Origin: a virus
Direction: 5' to 3' (one strand)
Length of the DNA stretch: 64,000 nucleotides
Virus record (IMG/VR): IMGVR_UViG_3300008113_000183
Span: 1-64,000 of that record
The notes under the pieces were generated by a model. That model searched no databases. It saw only the letters and a list, made by a program, of their open reading frames with translations, and had not been told where the DNA came from. Position numbers and translations under genes: made by a program. Shown one piece after another: positions 35,301-43,558 of this stretch (position 1 is the stretch's first letter; each line of letters begins with the position of its first letter).

Positions 35301-38215
35301 TTAGCTTCCATTAATTCTTTAATTGGACCACTCTTAAAAAATCTATTATATACAAGAACATTGAATGCTCTAGCTATATCTTCTCTTGCTTGGTCTTCAA
35401 AATCTTTTGCAGGTCTTCCTGTGGTATTAGCTTTTCTTTCTGCTTCCTCAATTGCAAGTCGGTTTAAAGTTTCCTCTGTACTTGTTGATGCTTGAGTAAA
35501 AAGATTTCTAACATCTTTAAGGCTATAGTTATTTGCGCCCATCTTTAAATCTTTACCCTTATACTTAAAGGTAATCACTGTTGTAATGTAGTCTTGTGTT
35601 GGTGGATTGTTTGGATCCTTTAATACATAATCAATTTCCTGTTGAGTTAGATTTGATTTGTTTTCCGCAACGAATGCTTTGGCAAAAAAATCATACACTT
35701 TTTCATTGATTGTATCTTTACCAATGCCAGCGGTAATTAATTCTATACTCTCTAAAACAACTCTTCTCGCAGAAGGGCTTACTGAACCTTCTATTGAAGT
35801 TTGGACAACTGAATTTAAAGATCTATGATATCCGGCAGATTGGTTAATGTCTATTCCCATTGTCTTAAGTAGAGAGTCCCACATTGACTGGCCGGTATCG
35901 TCTAATAATCTTTCTTCTTCAGATCTAAAGGAAGAAGAGTCTGGAGTAAATATCTTAGTTTGTATTCTTTCTGGAATAAACAAAGATATATTATTTCCAT
36001 TTCTATATTCTTTAATTACATTCGTTGTAAGCACGTCGTCTTTATATGGATCTGTAATTAAATCTGGTTCCGTTAAATAATTATCTTGTGAATTAGAAAG
36101 AACTTCTACTGCCCTGTCTCCAGGAAGACTTGAAAACTGAGGATCAAATGCATCGTCTTCTGGTTTGGGTAGCAAAAATGATTCGTTAATATAACTATGC
36201 AGGCTTCCTGCTGCTTTACCCATATAATGTCTAAACTTACCCCAATGAACAGCTTGGTTGAAATCTTTAATCATTGGCAAAAATGGTTTGTGATTAAAAT
36301 TTAATAGTTCAAGATCCACAACTAAAGCAAACGGATAATTTGGAATAGTAGAAATACTCATTGAAGAAAGTGCTACGCCACTAATTCCATGAACAGTATT
36401 TAGATAGTGACTTTTTATTGGGAGTATTGGAGCATACTTAAATGCCGCCACAAGACCTCTAAGAGATGAAAGAAACTTGTCTATTTTTTCTTCATTACCA
36501 GCTTCTTTAAAGTCTATTTTAAAATCTTTATTGAGTGTAACATCTTTAATGCCATCTATTGATAATCCCCAAATTTCTTCATAATTTGGAAAAAACAATT
36601 TTACGCTTATAGTTGTTTCTTTATATCCTGCATTGAACTTAGGACTATTTTTTTGTCTAATAGCACCAGATGTTAAGCTACCCGTTTTAAACTGTGAACT
36701 TACATTAATGGAGACTGGTGGAACGTAAAAATTTGATGCACCTAGTCTAAGATGAAATATATCTGGAGTTTTTGGGGAAATGTTTTCCCTAAACGGGAAT
36801 GCATCGAGTGCACTTTTAATTCTTTGTCCAGTATTAATTAACTCCCAAGCTGGCTTGAATATTGGCTTTCCATCTTTGTCGGTACCAAAAGCTCTTAGTA
36901 GAGATTTAGCTAATTCATCTATATTGTTAATTGGATCGTCTTCGCTGCCACCAGAATAGTCTGCTGCTGCTGCTGAAGCGTTAAAAAATAAAGTAGAAAG
37001 ATTAGGAAAGTATGACTGTACTATAGCAAGCGTTAAAGGATCTCTTGAAAGATTTTGAGTTACAATAACTAAATCATTTAGCCAAATAGTATCCCTAACT
37101 GGATCCAAGGCCTTTCCAGCACTTCCTAGTTCTGGATCTAATAAGTTGTTTCCAACAGAAAATCTTTTTCTAGCAAAATCTCCAATTGCTGCTGCGCTTA
37201 CAGCTAAATCTAATAAACCACTAGTTTTTATTCTATTCCAAATATTTTTGAAATACTTATCATTTGACGAAACTTGTACTTCACCATTTTTTATAAAAGA
37301 ACGATAAAATGAACTCTTTATATTATCTTTGTATTCCTCATTGTTATACAAGGATGAAGGAATTTTTCTAATTATATATTCTTCTATATCAAACAATACA
37401 TCAGCGGTTGCAAGCATTCCGTTAAATTGAGATTCTAACTGTGAAGTATTACCTCTATCTGCAGTGTCAGATTCTGGGTTAGAGTTAAAGTCATTTTCAC
37501 CTACGGTATAATTTTGCAGCTTGTCTTTAATTGCTCTTAGTCGTCCAATTGCTCCTGGAACTGTCATTACCGAAAGGTAATAAGAAGAGCTCATAAGTTG
37601 CGTATTGTTAAGTATCTTATCGCTTAACATTTTTGAAGCAGAAGTCAAATATGTTTCTGCTTGTTGATCAGTAAACTTTTCTCTATCTAAGAATGCCCTG
37701 AACATATAGTCAGCAATTGCTGCTGCACCGTAGGAGTCTTGGGTTTTTACATTTTTATATTGTGAGTATGAAGACTTATAATACTGATCATCTATTTGTA
37801 ATATTCCATTTTCTGAAACTGGATATTGTGGAGGATTATATTTTTTATTATTATAAGTATAAGAGCTTCCTGAGCCCGCCTCAAAAAGTGGATTAAAATA
37901 TTTATTATAAATTTTTATAATTTCTTCACTTGTTTTTTGTTTTCCTGGACGGATTTGAACATACAAGGAATCTGTGTAGCCAGAAATTAATGTTGGCCAT
38001 AAGTAAAAATTTACGTTATTTCTATCATTTTTATTATCAAAACTTTTCTTAAAATCAGCACTTGAGTCTGCATAAATAACCCTTTTGAGTTCCTTTAGTC
38101 CGGCAGCAGCAATTTCTAAGAGAGTATTGACGTCTGACACTATTGCGTTATATTTTTCTACCGTCAACTCCTTCATGAAAGGAGTTACTAAAGTTTGAGT
38201 TGAAGTTTCAGCCAT
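26396..38215 (-). CDS. giant tail hub/tip protein with C-terminal SNase-like domain, 3939 aa
   Basis: This is the largest gene in the window. Two related beta modules occur near residues 485-690 and 985-1115 (STIPNYPFALVVDLELLNF versus NTIPNFPHVYDVRMSLVDF). Near 1600-1670, GVRVHLRGGYGANPNSL followed by FNGTITSVENGEIVTI resembles the hub domain of gpD/gp27-type proteins. Gly/Ala-rich hydrophobic segments lie near 1905-1950 and 3396-3448 and look membrane-active. Near 3565-3780 is a staphylococcal-nuclease-like domain (IIDGDTIDV, FRIRFDGINTPE, DVYGERVLG). It keeps the Asp, Arg and Glu of the active site, but has Asn where SNase has Asp40. It probably forms the central tail tip and may act on host DNA or the membrane during injection. 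It has no in-frame CGG. Confidence 0.75.
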   Translation of the reverse strand: MAETSTQTLVTPFMKELTVEKYNAIVSDVNTLLEIAAAGLKELKRVIYADSSADFKKSFDNKNDRNNVNFYLWPTLISGYTDSLYVQIRPGKQKTSEEIIKIYNKYFNPLFEAGSGSSYTYNNKKYNPPQYPVSENGILQIDDQYYKSSYSQYKNVKTQDSYGAAAIADYMFRAFLDREKFTDQQAETYLTSASKMLSDKILNNTQLMSSSYYLSVMTVPGAIGRLRAIKDKLQNYTVGENDFNSNPESDTADRGNTSQLESQFNGMLATADVLFDIEEYIIRKIPSSLYNNEEYKDNIKSSFYRSFIKNGEVQVSSNDKYFKNIWNRIKTSGLLDLAVSAAAIGDFARKRFSVGNNLLDPELGSAGKALDPVRDTIWLNDLVIVTQNLSRDPLTLAIVQSYFPNLSTLFFNASAAAADYSGGSEDDPINNIDELAKSLLRAFGTDKDGKPIFKPAWELINTGQRIKSALDAFPFRENISPKTPDIFHLRLGASNFYVPPVSINVSSQFKTGSLTSGAIRQKNSPKFNAGYKETTISVKLFFPNYEEIWGLSIDGIKDVTLNKDFKIDFKEAGNEEKIDKFLSSLRGLVAAFKYAPILPIKSHYLNTVHGISGVALSSMSISTIPNYPFALVVDLELLNFNHKPFLPMIKDFNQAVHWGKFRHYMGKAAGSLHSYINESFLLPKPEDDAFDPQFSSLPGDRAVEVLSNSQDNYLTEPDLITDPYKDDVLTTNVIKEYRNGNNISLFIPERIQTKIFTPDSSSFRSEEERLLDDTGQSMWDSLLKTMGIDINQSAGYHRSLNSVVQTSIEGSVSPSARRVVLESIELITAGIGKDTINEKVYDFFAKAFVAENKSNLTQQEIDYVLKDPNNPPTQDYITTVITFKYKGKDLKMGANNYSLKDVRNLFTQASTSTEETLNRLAIEEAERKANTTGRPAKDFEDQAREDIARAFNVLVYNRFFKSGPIKELMEAKRLRQANYQFNEWEVPMFKVDLDPKAVIVNGVSVTLGNNLAKLQLQMQEEPTYQHIGGKDSYINISMTVFGEKELIKLRKVFEHINGLARIEHSTGVIGFMGIKNIVAALAGIKYVMPLSYEVNTIPNFPHVYDVRMSLVDFDIFQQQRETLSSKQQKDMIETFGTKRNPFLRIKQLWGAFNAYPDFPLSVKDSNGEVVGCLDPDYYFRSFEMFDDDIIEHLAPQQEKMKAFTVTPKQLNAQSTTEQQKNTNKILNDIKTMVQNNELKKLKEYFDKEQIGLLEASAYVEGAVREFFKGQNKNLLIDFIKEYPDIDDKTAVFGLTASLGSGSVKFNTAVGDLSYSDSSATQQIQNILETKDLVISEDGYLSIDPDELTIHHTITYIPAEENPSDDKMPAFLYHANGYHLGYVSKSNNRFYFTIDGVRPTKANSGDDTDGKINFVPIAVPFTDADDPSKTYKKGEGSAHIDSLKGAGSNLADFSDPYSGSSSDSPEVMSTQAANSNVAKHWERMLIDTKYRDISGRMIRAFPTYMLWLIDEGGYFSGVKLFDNFYGLQSIIDFSVVQSEDILGDTLILRVSNMYSKLTTAESTRIFDAEEEFQNEQLTQLDGIESVLDKALNRARNMVGHMENTYVVDINSIRLKPGVRVHLRGGYGANPNSLQTIFNGTITSVENGEIVTITAQSDAIELSPIVNSTNKKGDSGKIDGGINTGFWLSEPRDLMVRLLTMGSSRTREAIAHATRGRIFSENKFGIRHFGQILYEPLNDLEAAKNEAVVSQVKGIFDSLGEANGKTFGIGSAINVLATGGDEESVFGVGPEVRSGGISLMRTLWANFSSQRDFEIFKRNIYPGNGTGIAQFLGGDLGDGWSTVASITPEDKPNERLNYIGRLTDYSWNEMTANAGSGVSAGNTDAKNLIDANGQQNEVRNNNNSAGFAKVALSGAVAAAGIAVTGGLGAPIIGGILAGGGLAGVLSGRGGTNLFNAMGITSGLDDDLPGLDEVSFRAQTYMRTVWDLFQMCARLLPNYIVAVRPFEDRSTVFYGKPHWLYTSGVVPLTTGYPGTKRAEELGISAPKELDIDTVLENTMKELNKNSNPIADAAAFTQADSSLISIEDTLSQQLTTTSGGVYIPADKLRDNAGKSRVIAFGYKSTMEYRDDSGNAIAQIPEAFGFATVGFHLPISTEDSTQVTLDENQLKNHKQIDQLPLRYRFPFFTDRDDKVVLEDFAYYALADQLGKWENHKADYMTLALDSWSYNEVGGLKEETRWVTLLKLESERYAGVSNTVDYSTVENANGIPLALKLNASGMPSFKGTETEIADSYIFQEKLGATSGSAVIRMPLPDNPGLILDSSETRADVYNILKNNPDFNSNAAGLRDWKAPKTPEDEQFYIAMRWPYKPSDGFSDESIEQFIQSQGGYVPVGNAKSYQERKVMIYSPSTGKAVVCRPAYYLWGQETVRIASPYDNTVENGNSTVFSTDKFGNTVRSKLDTGSHWGVGGGNTLQLGKEAHLSAVVSPDAAYYLGMLNLTQSEKTFWSDGNHSKSEGDWHGAEDSIQTTAATGIAPFPIPRKCYYAFVPDDMPVGVVPDIVLPVDEFAPPGEEVVHEFGGDKKIISFGVFKGKKLTRVNQSYSPTAPSDGDAFFEFRLADSVSIVDAINSIGKLEIAGNILGENGEFGPGTKDYFDLVKNGKYDDLDNLKNILKEEKKDRSSFAGKRFSPIFDEAEPKSVEARKFYDEDYSQEVSVIAGNGRTLQQAIEIWDQFRSGYHTYAKVKEAFQRAYGLPADGPESEQEIGSYLSAGFGLGSKLGDQGVTTGNQSGRQYIDNLEKRYSTQNADSQESTAATNKNVNNLFKNYGDSGGTAEDEFSLVFGDRFFDSLDVQGPALENGQAVYAGQKIVSEKTRQGLETARKSFIDNPDSSVGLISYFNDLLNDKLDKILGIIRESLTLSGVSEKEDQDQYIASIKTSRQLFLFMVGAFRNRMWSDPYARAWLVLKPNRKFAGDDNWDFTPVLKIFQAYIDPNEDYGKSKDKFTKLLAQNRSEGSSATNFIGKWGEDVSGFWDKNIGPLFTALGDSLSGLVNLFRMSMMQLGYGLSQVGQMSKQANILNKVLNDSIYYSLGRPGSLLRAVDNPFTREYAEPVIEIRQPFQRVHYLSSFSHILANGITENLNGVATMVTAVSDGKYPVTVAMDKSAPAERQVEKTVETGLFFDNATGSGLFGALHPILHPFEFARGISKFAQGTPDEMLARRVALAHLKDSLKDIYTGEIVIIGNADIRPHDLVYLADVYERMYGMFEVEQVVHHFTSELGFVTSITPNALVTVNDPAKWFMSSWIGTWMHMQSLRNDTRLYMSSLGSGINSMSQISVDGLADSLQTQMIGGIQFTHGAAALTKDIMAHFTSEGINDINTQVKGLVAQGSAASSGQIALGGMSSMFIGATALGATALGITSMAIPGASLLVGGISAGLGAGVGGKLAWKGWSWMRDNVLDQHGCYIQYLNKNGKAMDSGLGLSGQGMVVGRYHTKKLLPGILGVSSKIKTAEGYSYIRTNDLLSKLGWKEKEINDLVRYIDFENALVNTQVLKYSGIGPEKAGLNRFFKVICKVEEIIDGDTIDVIDLLDTSGKKFRIRFDGINTPEINVISTDIHTSGKTANITNISINSKKATITTEANHDFNVDEICVIAIDNPGGFYILNSSAKIEATPTPNTFVIATSLPDNSAAKTGKVRVYATNSGEFVNSSSPGGKAKMFTRNALKDKIFVLRVSPENVTASFTENDFEAGSAKSIERRLINGEPVPVYYDKDVYGERVLGVIFYKTPTQALETIIREANSLFDKYKKASSADLLTQLASSFSPGVFSDRYSDLTSKAKDINKTDYFTQYASSTIQGVSAAMKQTYNAYVSLRLTEYIYERVSEWPNVEWDEYYDDGTPVSLNWELVVNNLAKVYTANMRIEQPSVIDSYENAAIPSQVTVNRNN

Positions 38216-38221
38216 AATTTA

Positions 38222-38692
38222 TCAGAACATTCTGTTAAGTCTTAAGTTTTTTGACATTCTGTCACTAGAGGAACCACTCATGGTAATTCCGCTGTAGTTA
38301 TTCATTATACTCTTATTTTGAAGATTTGTAAAGGAAAGTGAGCTTCCCATAGCTGGGTTTATTCTTTTATCTTTATCTCTGTACCTTGCACCCTGTAAAG
38401 ACTTTGCATCATACCCCCTATTGTCCATTTGAATGTGGGTTGACTTACCGTTGTCTAACCCTTCCATGGACCCTCTTATGGGATCTGGTTGTCCGTCATT
38501 TATTTTAGATCTAGATTGATGAACTGTAGTTTGTTGGGTTCTTGCTGACTCTGAATTATCTGCTGTCTTAGAACTGGATATAGAAGCGGAATAATGATTT
38601 GCAGTTCTAGTTTTTGCAGTAGAGTTAACCTTAATGGTCGATGCAGCCCTAAGGTTTTTATTTTGATTATCTGCACCAAGAATCATATACAA
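38222..38692 (-). CDS. Ser/Asn-rich, largely disordered protein, ~154-156 aa
   Basis: The frame can start at TTG 38692 or ATG 38686; the latter is more usual and is preceded by AGGTTGATT. The sequence is rich in Ser, Asn, Lys, Arg and Thr with few hydrophobics (SASISSSKTADNSESART), so it is probably unfolded alone. It sits between the long helical proteins and the giant hub protein, so it may be an adaptor or an assembly factor. No family is recognised. Confidence 0.65.
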   Translation of the reverse strand: MYMILGADNQNKNLRAASTIKVNSTAKTRTANHYSASISSSKTADNSESARTQQTTVHQSRSKINDGQPDPIRGSMEGLDNGKSTHIQMDNRGYDAKSLQGARYRDKDKRINPAMGSSLSFTNLQNKSIMNNYSGITMSGSSSDRMSKNLRLNRMF

Positions 38693-38697
38693 TCAAC

Positions 38698-41600
38698 CTA
38701 ATAGGAGCCGGCGATTTGAGAATAAGGATCTTTGCCCAACTGTGGCAGTCCTCTATACATAGTACTGTTAACAGCCCCTCTTGCAACAGATCCTATAGAA
38801 TTTGAAAAAGATTCAGCTTGCTCTCTTGAACCCTCTATGTTTACACTGTAGCTGACACCTTGATCGTATCCAGAGAACATAGAACCTTCTGGAACTTGAG
38901 GCTGCCTCTGAGCCATTGCCTCATATGCCGAACCTCCTGGCAGTAATGGTGGTCCAGCTATGTCTGATTGGCTTCTATCTTTTGAAGCCGAATAAATAAA
39001 GCTAGCAGCGATTAGACCAGCTACTGCATAGCCAGATTTTTTAACTATTGGTTTATCAAAGAATTCTTTTCCAATTCTTTTATAGCCGGCTTCAACTGGC
39101 CTTTGAGTCTCATCGGCAACTTCTCCATCAAGTCCTCTAAATAAATTGCTTCTTTCTTCATCTGTTAAATCAATTGCGCTTGGAGCATATCCACTTGCAG
39201 AAGCTCTTCCTCCAAAAGAAAGTATTTCATTCATACCAAGCTCTGTTACGGTACTTTTAGCTTGTTGTAACATTCTCATCTGTCTCACTGCTTTTTCTGT
39301 TAATTCATCAAGACCAAGTTTTTCTATTCCCTTTTCGCTGTCAACTAAAAGTGCTGCAGCTATTTTAAACTGATCCTCGTCAACTATTGCAGAACCTCTT
39401 CTTGACTTACCCATCATGTCTTCTGCAATTGCCAGTATTTCTCTTCTCTCTTCAATTGACATAGAATTAACATTTCTTACCATTTCGTCATACTGTTCAG
39501 TAAGGGCAGAAATTCCTTCTTGTTTATTCAAAAAAGAAGCTGCTCTTTCTTGTTGTCTTGCTCTAAACATATTTAATAAAGTATTTTCATCTGAATATCC
39601 AGGTTGAGACATAATTCTTCTAACACCTTTATATCTACCAGACATTTGCATTTCCATTGCGTCCAATAACTGCCTAACAGTTGTACCTTCTGATTGATTA
39701 GATGCTTCAAAAATCATTGATCTAACTTTATCAATAACTTGCCCTTGCATTCTTGGAGCATTATACTTTAAAAATTCACTTGCTTCGTCCCCAGCCTGGA
39801 TAACGTCATTCATTATCTGACTATTTGTTTGCATCATAGACTCTGCTTCTTGTAAAATATTAGAAGCAATAATTGAAGACTCTTTGGAGTTTACTATCTC
39901 ACCAGCATAGGCAACCTGATTCAATTTAAATATAGCATTATCTACCACATCCATTGCATCTTTTGCTTGTTGACCAAGCTTTGCGCTTTTTGATGCGTGC
40001 GCAAAAGGACTTTCGGCATCTAAGCCAAGTAAGCCTTTTAAGTTTTGTTTTATTCCACCTTCATCGCCACCACTAAATGCATCTTTTATTCTTCTTGAGT
40101 ATTCAGTCATTTCTTCTGAAACATTTGTGGCGGAAGAGATGTCGTCAAATCCACGCTGAAAAGATTTTAAAGCTCCTGTTACGTCGTCGCCTTTTAGCCT
40201 TTGATCTAGTATAACGTTATCTATACCGGCTAACATGTTTTTATAATCATCTTGATCTACTAAATTTTGCATAGACAGAGCTCTAAGTTTTCCTAGTAGT
40301 TCAAATTTAGAATCAATCATCTGCCTTCCAGTAGCTTCCACGACAGAAACTCCTGCATCTTCTGCTATTCCAGAAATCTTCATAATAGCTTTTGCTGCTG
40401 ATTCTTTATCAATAGCTCCACCATAGAGTCTTTCCAAGTTTTCTACACCCTCAACACCTATGCCTTCGTTAAGGTTGACTATTAAGTCAACTACGTCAGA
40501 AGGAGCAAATGTTGCTATTTTAGTATTCCTAAGGGCAGACAACACGCTATCGTCGACTTTACCCTGGAGTCTAGCCAATATAGCCTCTTGCTGATCAGCG
40601 CCAGCAGAAGCTACAGTCAATCTGTTTATGTACTGACCAATAGTGTCTTGCTTCAATATTGCTTGACGACTTTTTTTGGATAAATCTTCATCAAACAAAG
40701 ATGATATTCCTGCCCTAGTTTCTGCATCAGCGTCTTTCATTATTTTAGCTATTGCTTGACCATACTCTTTTTGCTTAGCTAAACCTGCGCTTATCTCTGA
40801 TTCAACTGTTGATTGCAGCAGTCTTGAGTATTCGCCTCTAAGTGTATTTAATGTTCCGTATTCTCTAGAGCTGACGTAGGTACTAAGGCCACGATGTATT
40901 TCGTCACTATAGTCAAAAGAACCCTCTGTAGCAAATATTCTTAACATGTTTCCATAGTTGTACTGTTGTACTAAATATTTTTCTTTTGCAAGTCCTGCTT
41001 CTGCTGCTGCTTTAATGTTTTCTCTAGTCAAAGCTAATGGTGATGTAAATTGTTTTCCTTCTAGTTGTTTAAAAAAAGAACTATTCATATCAACTCTTTG
41101 AATTGAGTAAGAACCTCTTTGTTCCGCTGATTTCATTAGTGCTATAATAAAATCTTCTATTTGATCTGAACTTTGTTGACCGATTAAATTATCTAATTGG
41201 CTTTTTCTTCTACCGGAAGCTGTTAATCCTTCGTGTATTGAATCTAAAAGTGCGTTTCCAGTAATGCTTTCTTTCATTATGTCCAATTCGTTCATTAAAG
41301 CATCGTTGTTTTGTAAAAATAATTTTATTGTATCTGTGTTTCTAAGATCGGCTTTTCCAAATATAAATTCTCCAGGACCAGTTGGTTGACGGAATAAGAA
41401 TGTTCCAAGTCTGTCTTCTCCACTAGCATCTTTAAAGATTCTAGGCATGATGATTCCTTTGTCGTCTAAGTCGAAACCACCAAGGGAGTGCTTGAACATG
41501 CTCGCAGCATCGCCGGCAAATAGCATCTTATGACCTTGCACCTGAAATGTAAGAGCTTTAATAGGTTCATTCCTGCCTAATATAGTCATATCTCTTAAGC

Positions 41601-43548
41601 CTTCACCTAACCTAGCTGCCTTATTGGCTCTACCGCTAAAAAATGAAGCTTCTGTATCTAAAGATAACCTAAATGCATCCTCTAATGCCGGTTGGTAAAT
41701 TCCATCTTTTATTCTAAATAAATCTGCACTAGCATTTTTCTTTAAATAGTTTAAAAGCTGTGGCATTGTTCTAATATCCATGCCAGATTCTATAGCTTCT
41801 TTTAATTGACGCATAAACATTCTATTTCTTTGAGCAGAGTCTCTTGCCGCTTCCGGTACAGCATCTAGATTTGCTTCAGCTGATTGATATATCTGCCTTC
41901 TTAGGTTTCCTCTAACTTCTCCTGTTTCGATTGCATGATTTAAAGAGCTAATAATTCTGTTTTGCCTAGTCTCATTTGCTTTAATGTAAGTTGGATCAGA
42001 GAACATGTCATAGTGAAAAGCGGGAGCCAATGGATCATAATATACCCTTGCTTTAGCTTCACCTTGAAGAACTAAGTTAATTGAATCATCTGTTCCCATT
42101 ATTGCTGTCTCTGCTTTTAAGGCAACATCTGTTGTTAGGATTGAATACTGGTCAAGTACTTTAGAGAAACCGGCTTGATCAACGACAGCTTTAATCATTC
42201 TAGGAAGTACAGTCTCTCCTTCTTTAATGTTCATAAATATTCTTGCTGTGATAGCCTGAAAATTATCTCCTTCAAGATTATCTAATTGTGAAGTTAGTTC
42301 TGCAATTCTATTCGTAACAAACTGTTGAGACCTTTGATTTTCTGGAAGTGATCTTAAAGATTCTAATTCATTTTTTACTTGAGCTCTTATTGAATTGAAC
42401 ATTTTTGAGTTCAGAACAGATGTACCATCGTATGCTGATTGAAATTTTGAAGTAAGTATTTTTTGTTCAGCTTCAGTTAAAGAACCTATTTGCTTTAAAA
42501 CATTTCCATCATCATCTAATATTTTTAAATTCTTTAATGCAGCGGTCACAACGTCCATTGCTCCACTTTTAGAATAAAAAGCTTTTCTCTCTAATCCTTC
42601 AACAGTAGGAGTGACAACTCCAGTTATTTCGTCAACCTCTCCTGAAATTTTATCCATTGCTGTAAGTGTTGCAAAACTTCTCCTAGAAGATGCATCGGAA
42701 AATGCAGAAGCTTCAGGAGAACTTATAGCTTCTATATATCTTTGAGCAAGGTTTCTTAAATCTTCATCGACTTTAAATATTCTAACAGATTTAGTATCAA
42801 GTTTAGTCGTACCGCTAACTTGCTCAAGTAAGTTTCCTAAATCCTCTCCAGCTAAAGAAATATCCCTTAATGCAATTGCGCCTTTAACGCGCTTGCCAGA
42901 CTTTGAATACATTGATGCAACAGATTGTGGCCCCTTACCTAAGGCCTCTATTAGATCTTCTGTTGATAAAATGCCACCAAGACCTTCAGATGTTGCGCTA
43001 AACAGTCTAGAAATTTCTCCAACAGTCATCTCTTTTTCTCCAGAAAAAACTCTTAGAAGATTAAATGATGCGTCGTCGGGGACTATAACGCCTAAGTTTT
43101 CGCCAACCTGATCCACAATTGATCTAAGAGACTGCTTATTTCCTATTCCAGATTTAAAGCTCGCAATTTCAAATCTAATTAAATTAGGATCGTCTATTCC
43201 TAGTCTATTTGCTAATCCTACATCTGTAGCAAGAGTGTCTCTAACGGTCTTTAATCTTTGTTCTAGTCCACCAAGACCCCTAAGGTTATAAGAAGAGCTT
43301 TCTAAGTCTCCGGTAATTCTACCAAAGGTTGTCATTCCCGTTTTTCCTACGGCATCGAATGCATCTTTTGCGGTGCTAAATGTTTCTCCTGTTGTATTTA
43401 GTCTATAGACTAAATTATCACCTTCAGAATCTACACGAATAATATCGTTGATTCCGTACATGGTTCTATTGAGCAGGCGTCTTTCTGCTAGAATTCTGTC
43501 TCTCATTGGAATAGCGCTAGTGCTTATTAATGGGTTTGTTCTTGGCAT
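38698..43548 (-). CDS. long helical tail protein, tape-measure-like, 1616 aa
   Basis: It is almost wholly alpha-helical by composition (Glu, Lys, Ala, Leu and Ser-rich, few aromatics), for example SEISAGLAKQKEYGQAIAKI. A hydrophobic segment lies near residues 1503-1520 (KSGYAVAGLIAASFIYS) and a Gly/Pro/Ser-rich tail follows. It starts 11 bases after the stop of the 2230-residue helical protein. Length, composition, the membrane segment and position after the chaperone-like genes fit a tape-measure or tail-lumen protein. With its neighbour it may form a two-part tape measure. The assignment is by position and composition, not by a recognised domain. Confidence 0.6.
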   Translation of the reverse strand: MPRTNPLISTSAIPMRDRILAERRLLNRTMYGINDIIRVDSEGDNLVYRLNTTGETFSTAKDAFDAVGKTGMTTFGRITGDLESSSYNLRGLGGLEQRLKTVRDTLATDVGLANRLGIDDPNLIRFEIASFKSGIGNKQSLRSIVDQVGENLGVIVPDDASFNLLRVFSGEKEMTVGEISRLFSATSEGLGGILSTEDLIEALGKGPQSVASMYSKSGKRVKGAIALRDISLAGEDLGNLLEQVSGTTKLDTKSVRIFKVDEDLRNLAQRYIEAISSPEASAFSDASSRRSFATLTAMDKISGEVDEITGVVTPTVEGLERKAFYSKSGAMDVVTAALKNLKILDDDGNVLKQIGSLTEAEQKILTSKFQSAYDGTSVLNSKMFNSIRAQVKNELESLRSLPENQRSQQFVTNRIAELTSQLDNLEGDNFQAITARIFMNIKEGETVLPRMIKAVVDQAGFSKVLDQYSILTTDVALKAETAIMGTDDSINLVLQGEAKARVYYDPLAPAFHYDMFSDPTYIKANETRQNRIISSLNHAIETGEVRGNLRRQIYQSAEANLDAVPEAARDSAQRNRMFMRQLKEAIESGMDIRTMPQLLNYLKKNASADLFRIKDGIYQPALEDAFRLSLDTEASFFSGRANKAARLGEGLRDMTILGRNEPIKALTFQVQGHKMLFAGDAASMFKHSLGGFDLDDKGIIMPRIFKDASGEDRLGTFLFRQPTGPGEFIFGKADLRNTDTIKLFLQNNDALMNELDIMKESITGNALLDSIHEGLTASGRRKSQLDNLIGQQSSDQIEDFIIALMKSAEQRGSYSIQRVDMNSSFFKQLEGKQFTSPLALTRENIKAAAEAGLAKEKYLVQQYNYGNMLRIFATEGSFDYSDEIHRGLSTYVSSREYGTLNTLRGEYSRLLQSTVESEISAGLAKQKEYGQAIAKIMKDADAETRAGISSLFDEDLSKKSRQAILKQDTIGQYINRLTVASAGADQQEAILARLQGKVDDSVLSALRNTKIATFAPSDVVDLIVNLNEGIGVEGVENLERLYGGAIDKESAAKAIMKISGIAEDAGVSVVEATGRQMIDSKFELLGKLRALSMQNLVDQDDYKNMLAGIDNVILDQRLKGDDVTGALKSFQRGFDDISSATNVSEEMTEYSRRIKDAFSGGDEGGIKQNLKGLLGLDAESPFAHASKSAKLGQQAKDAMDVVDNAIFKLNQVAYAGEIVNSKESSIIASNILQEAESMMQTNSQIMNDVIQAGDEASEFLKYNAPRMQGQVIDKVRSMIFEASNQSEGTTVRQLLDAMEMQMSGRYKGVRRIMSQPGYSDENTLLNMFRARQQERAASFLNKQEGISALTEQYDEMVRNVNSMSIEERREILAIAEDMMGKSRRGSAIVDEDQFKIAAALLVDSEKGIEKLGLDELTEKAVRQMRMLQQAKSTVTELGMNEILSFGGRASASGYAPSAIDLTDEERSNLFRGLDGEVADETQRPVEAGYKRIGKEFFDKPIVKKSGYAVAGLIAASFIYSASKDRSQSDIAGPPLLPGGSAYEAMAQRQPQVPEGSMFSGYDQGVSYSVNIEGSREQAESFSNSIGSVARGAVNSTMYRGLPQLGKDPYSQIAGSY

Positions 43549-43558
43549 ACTGTTTTAC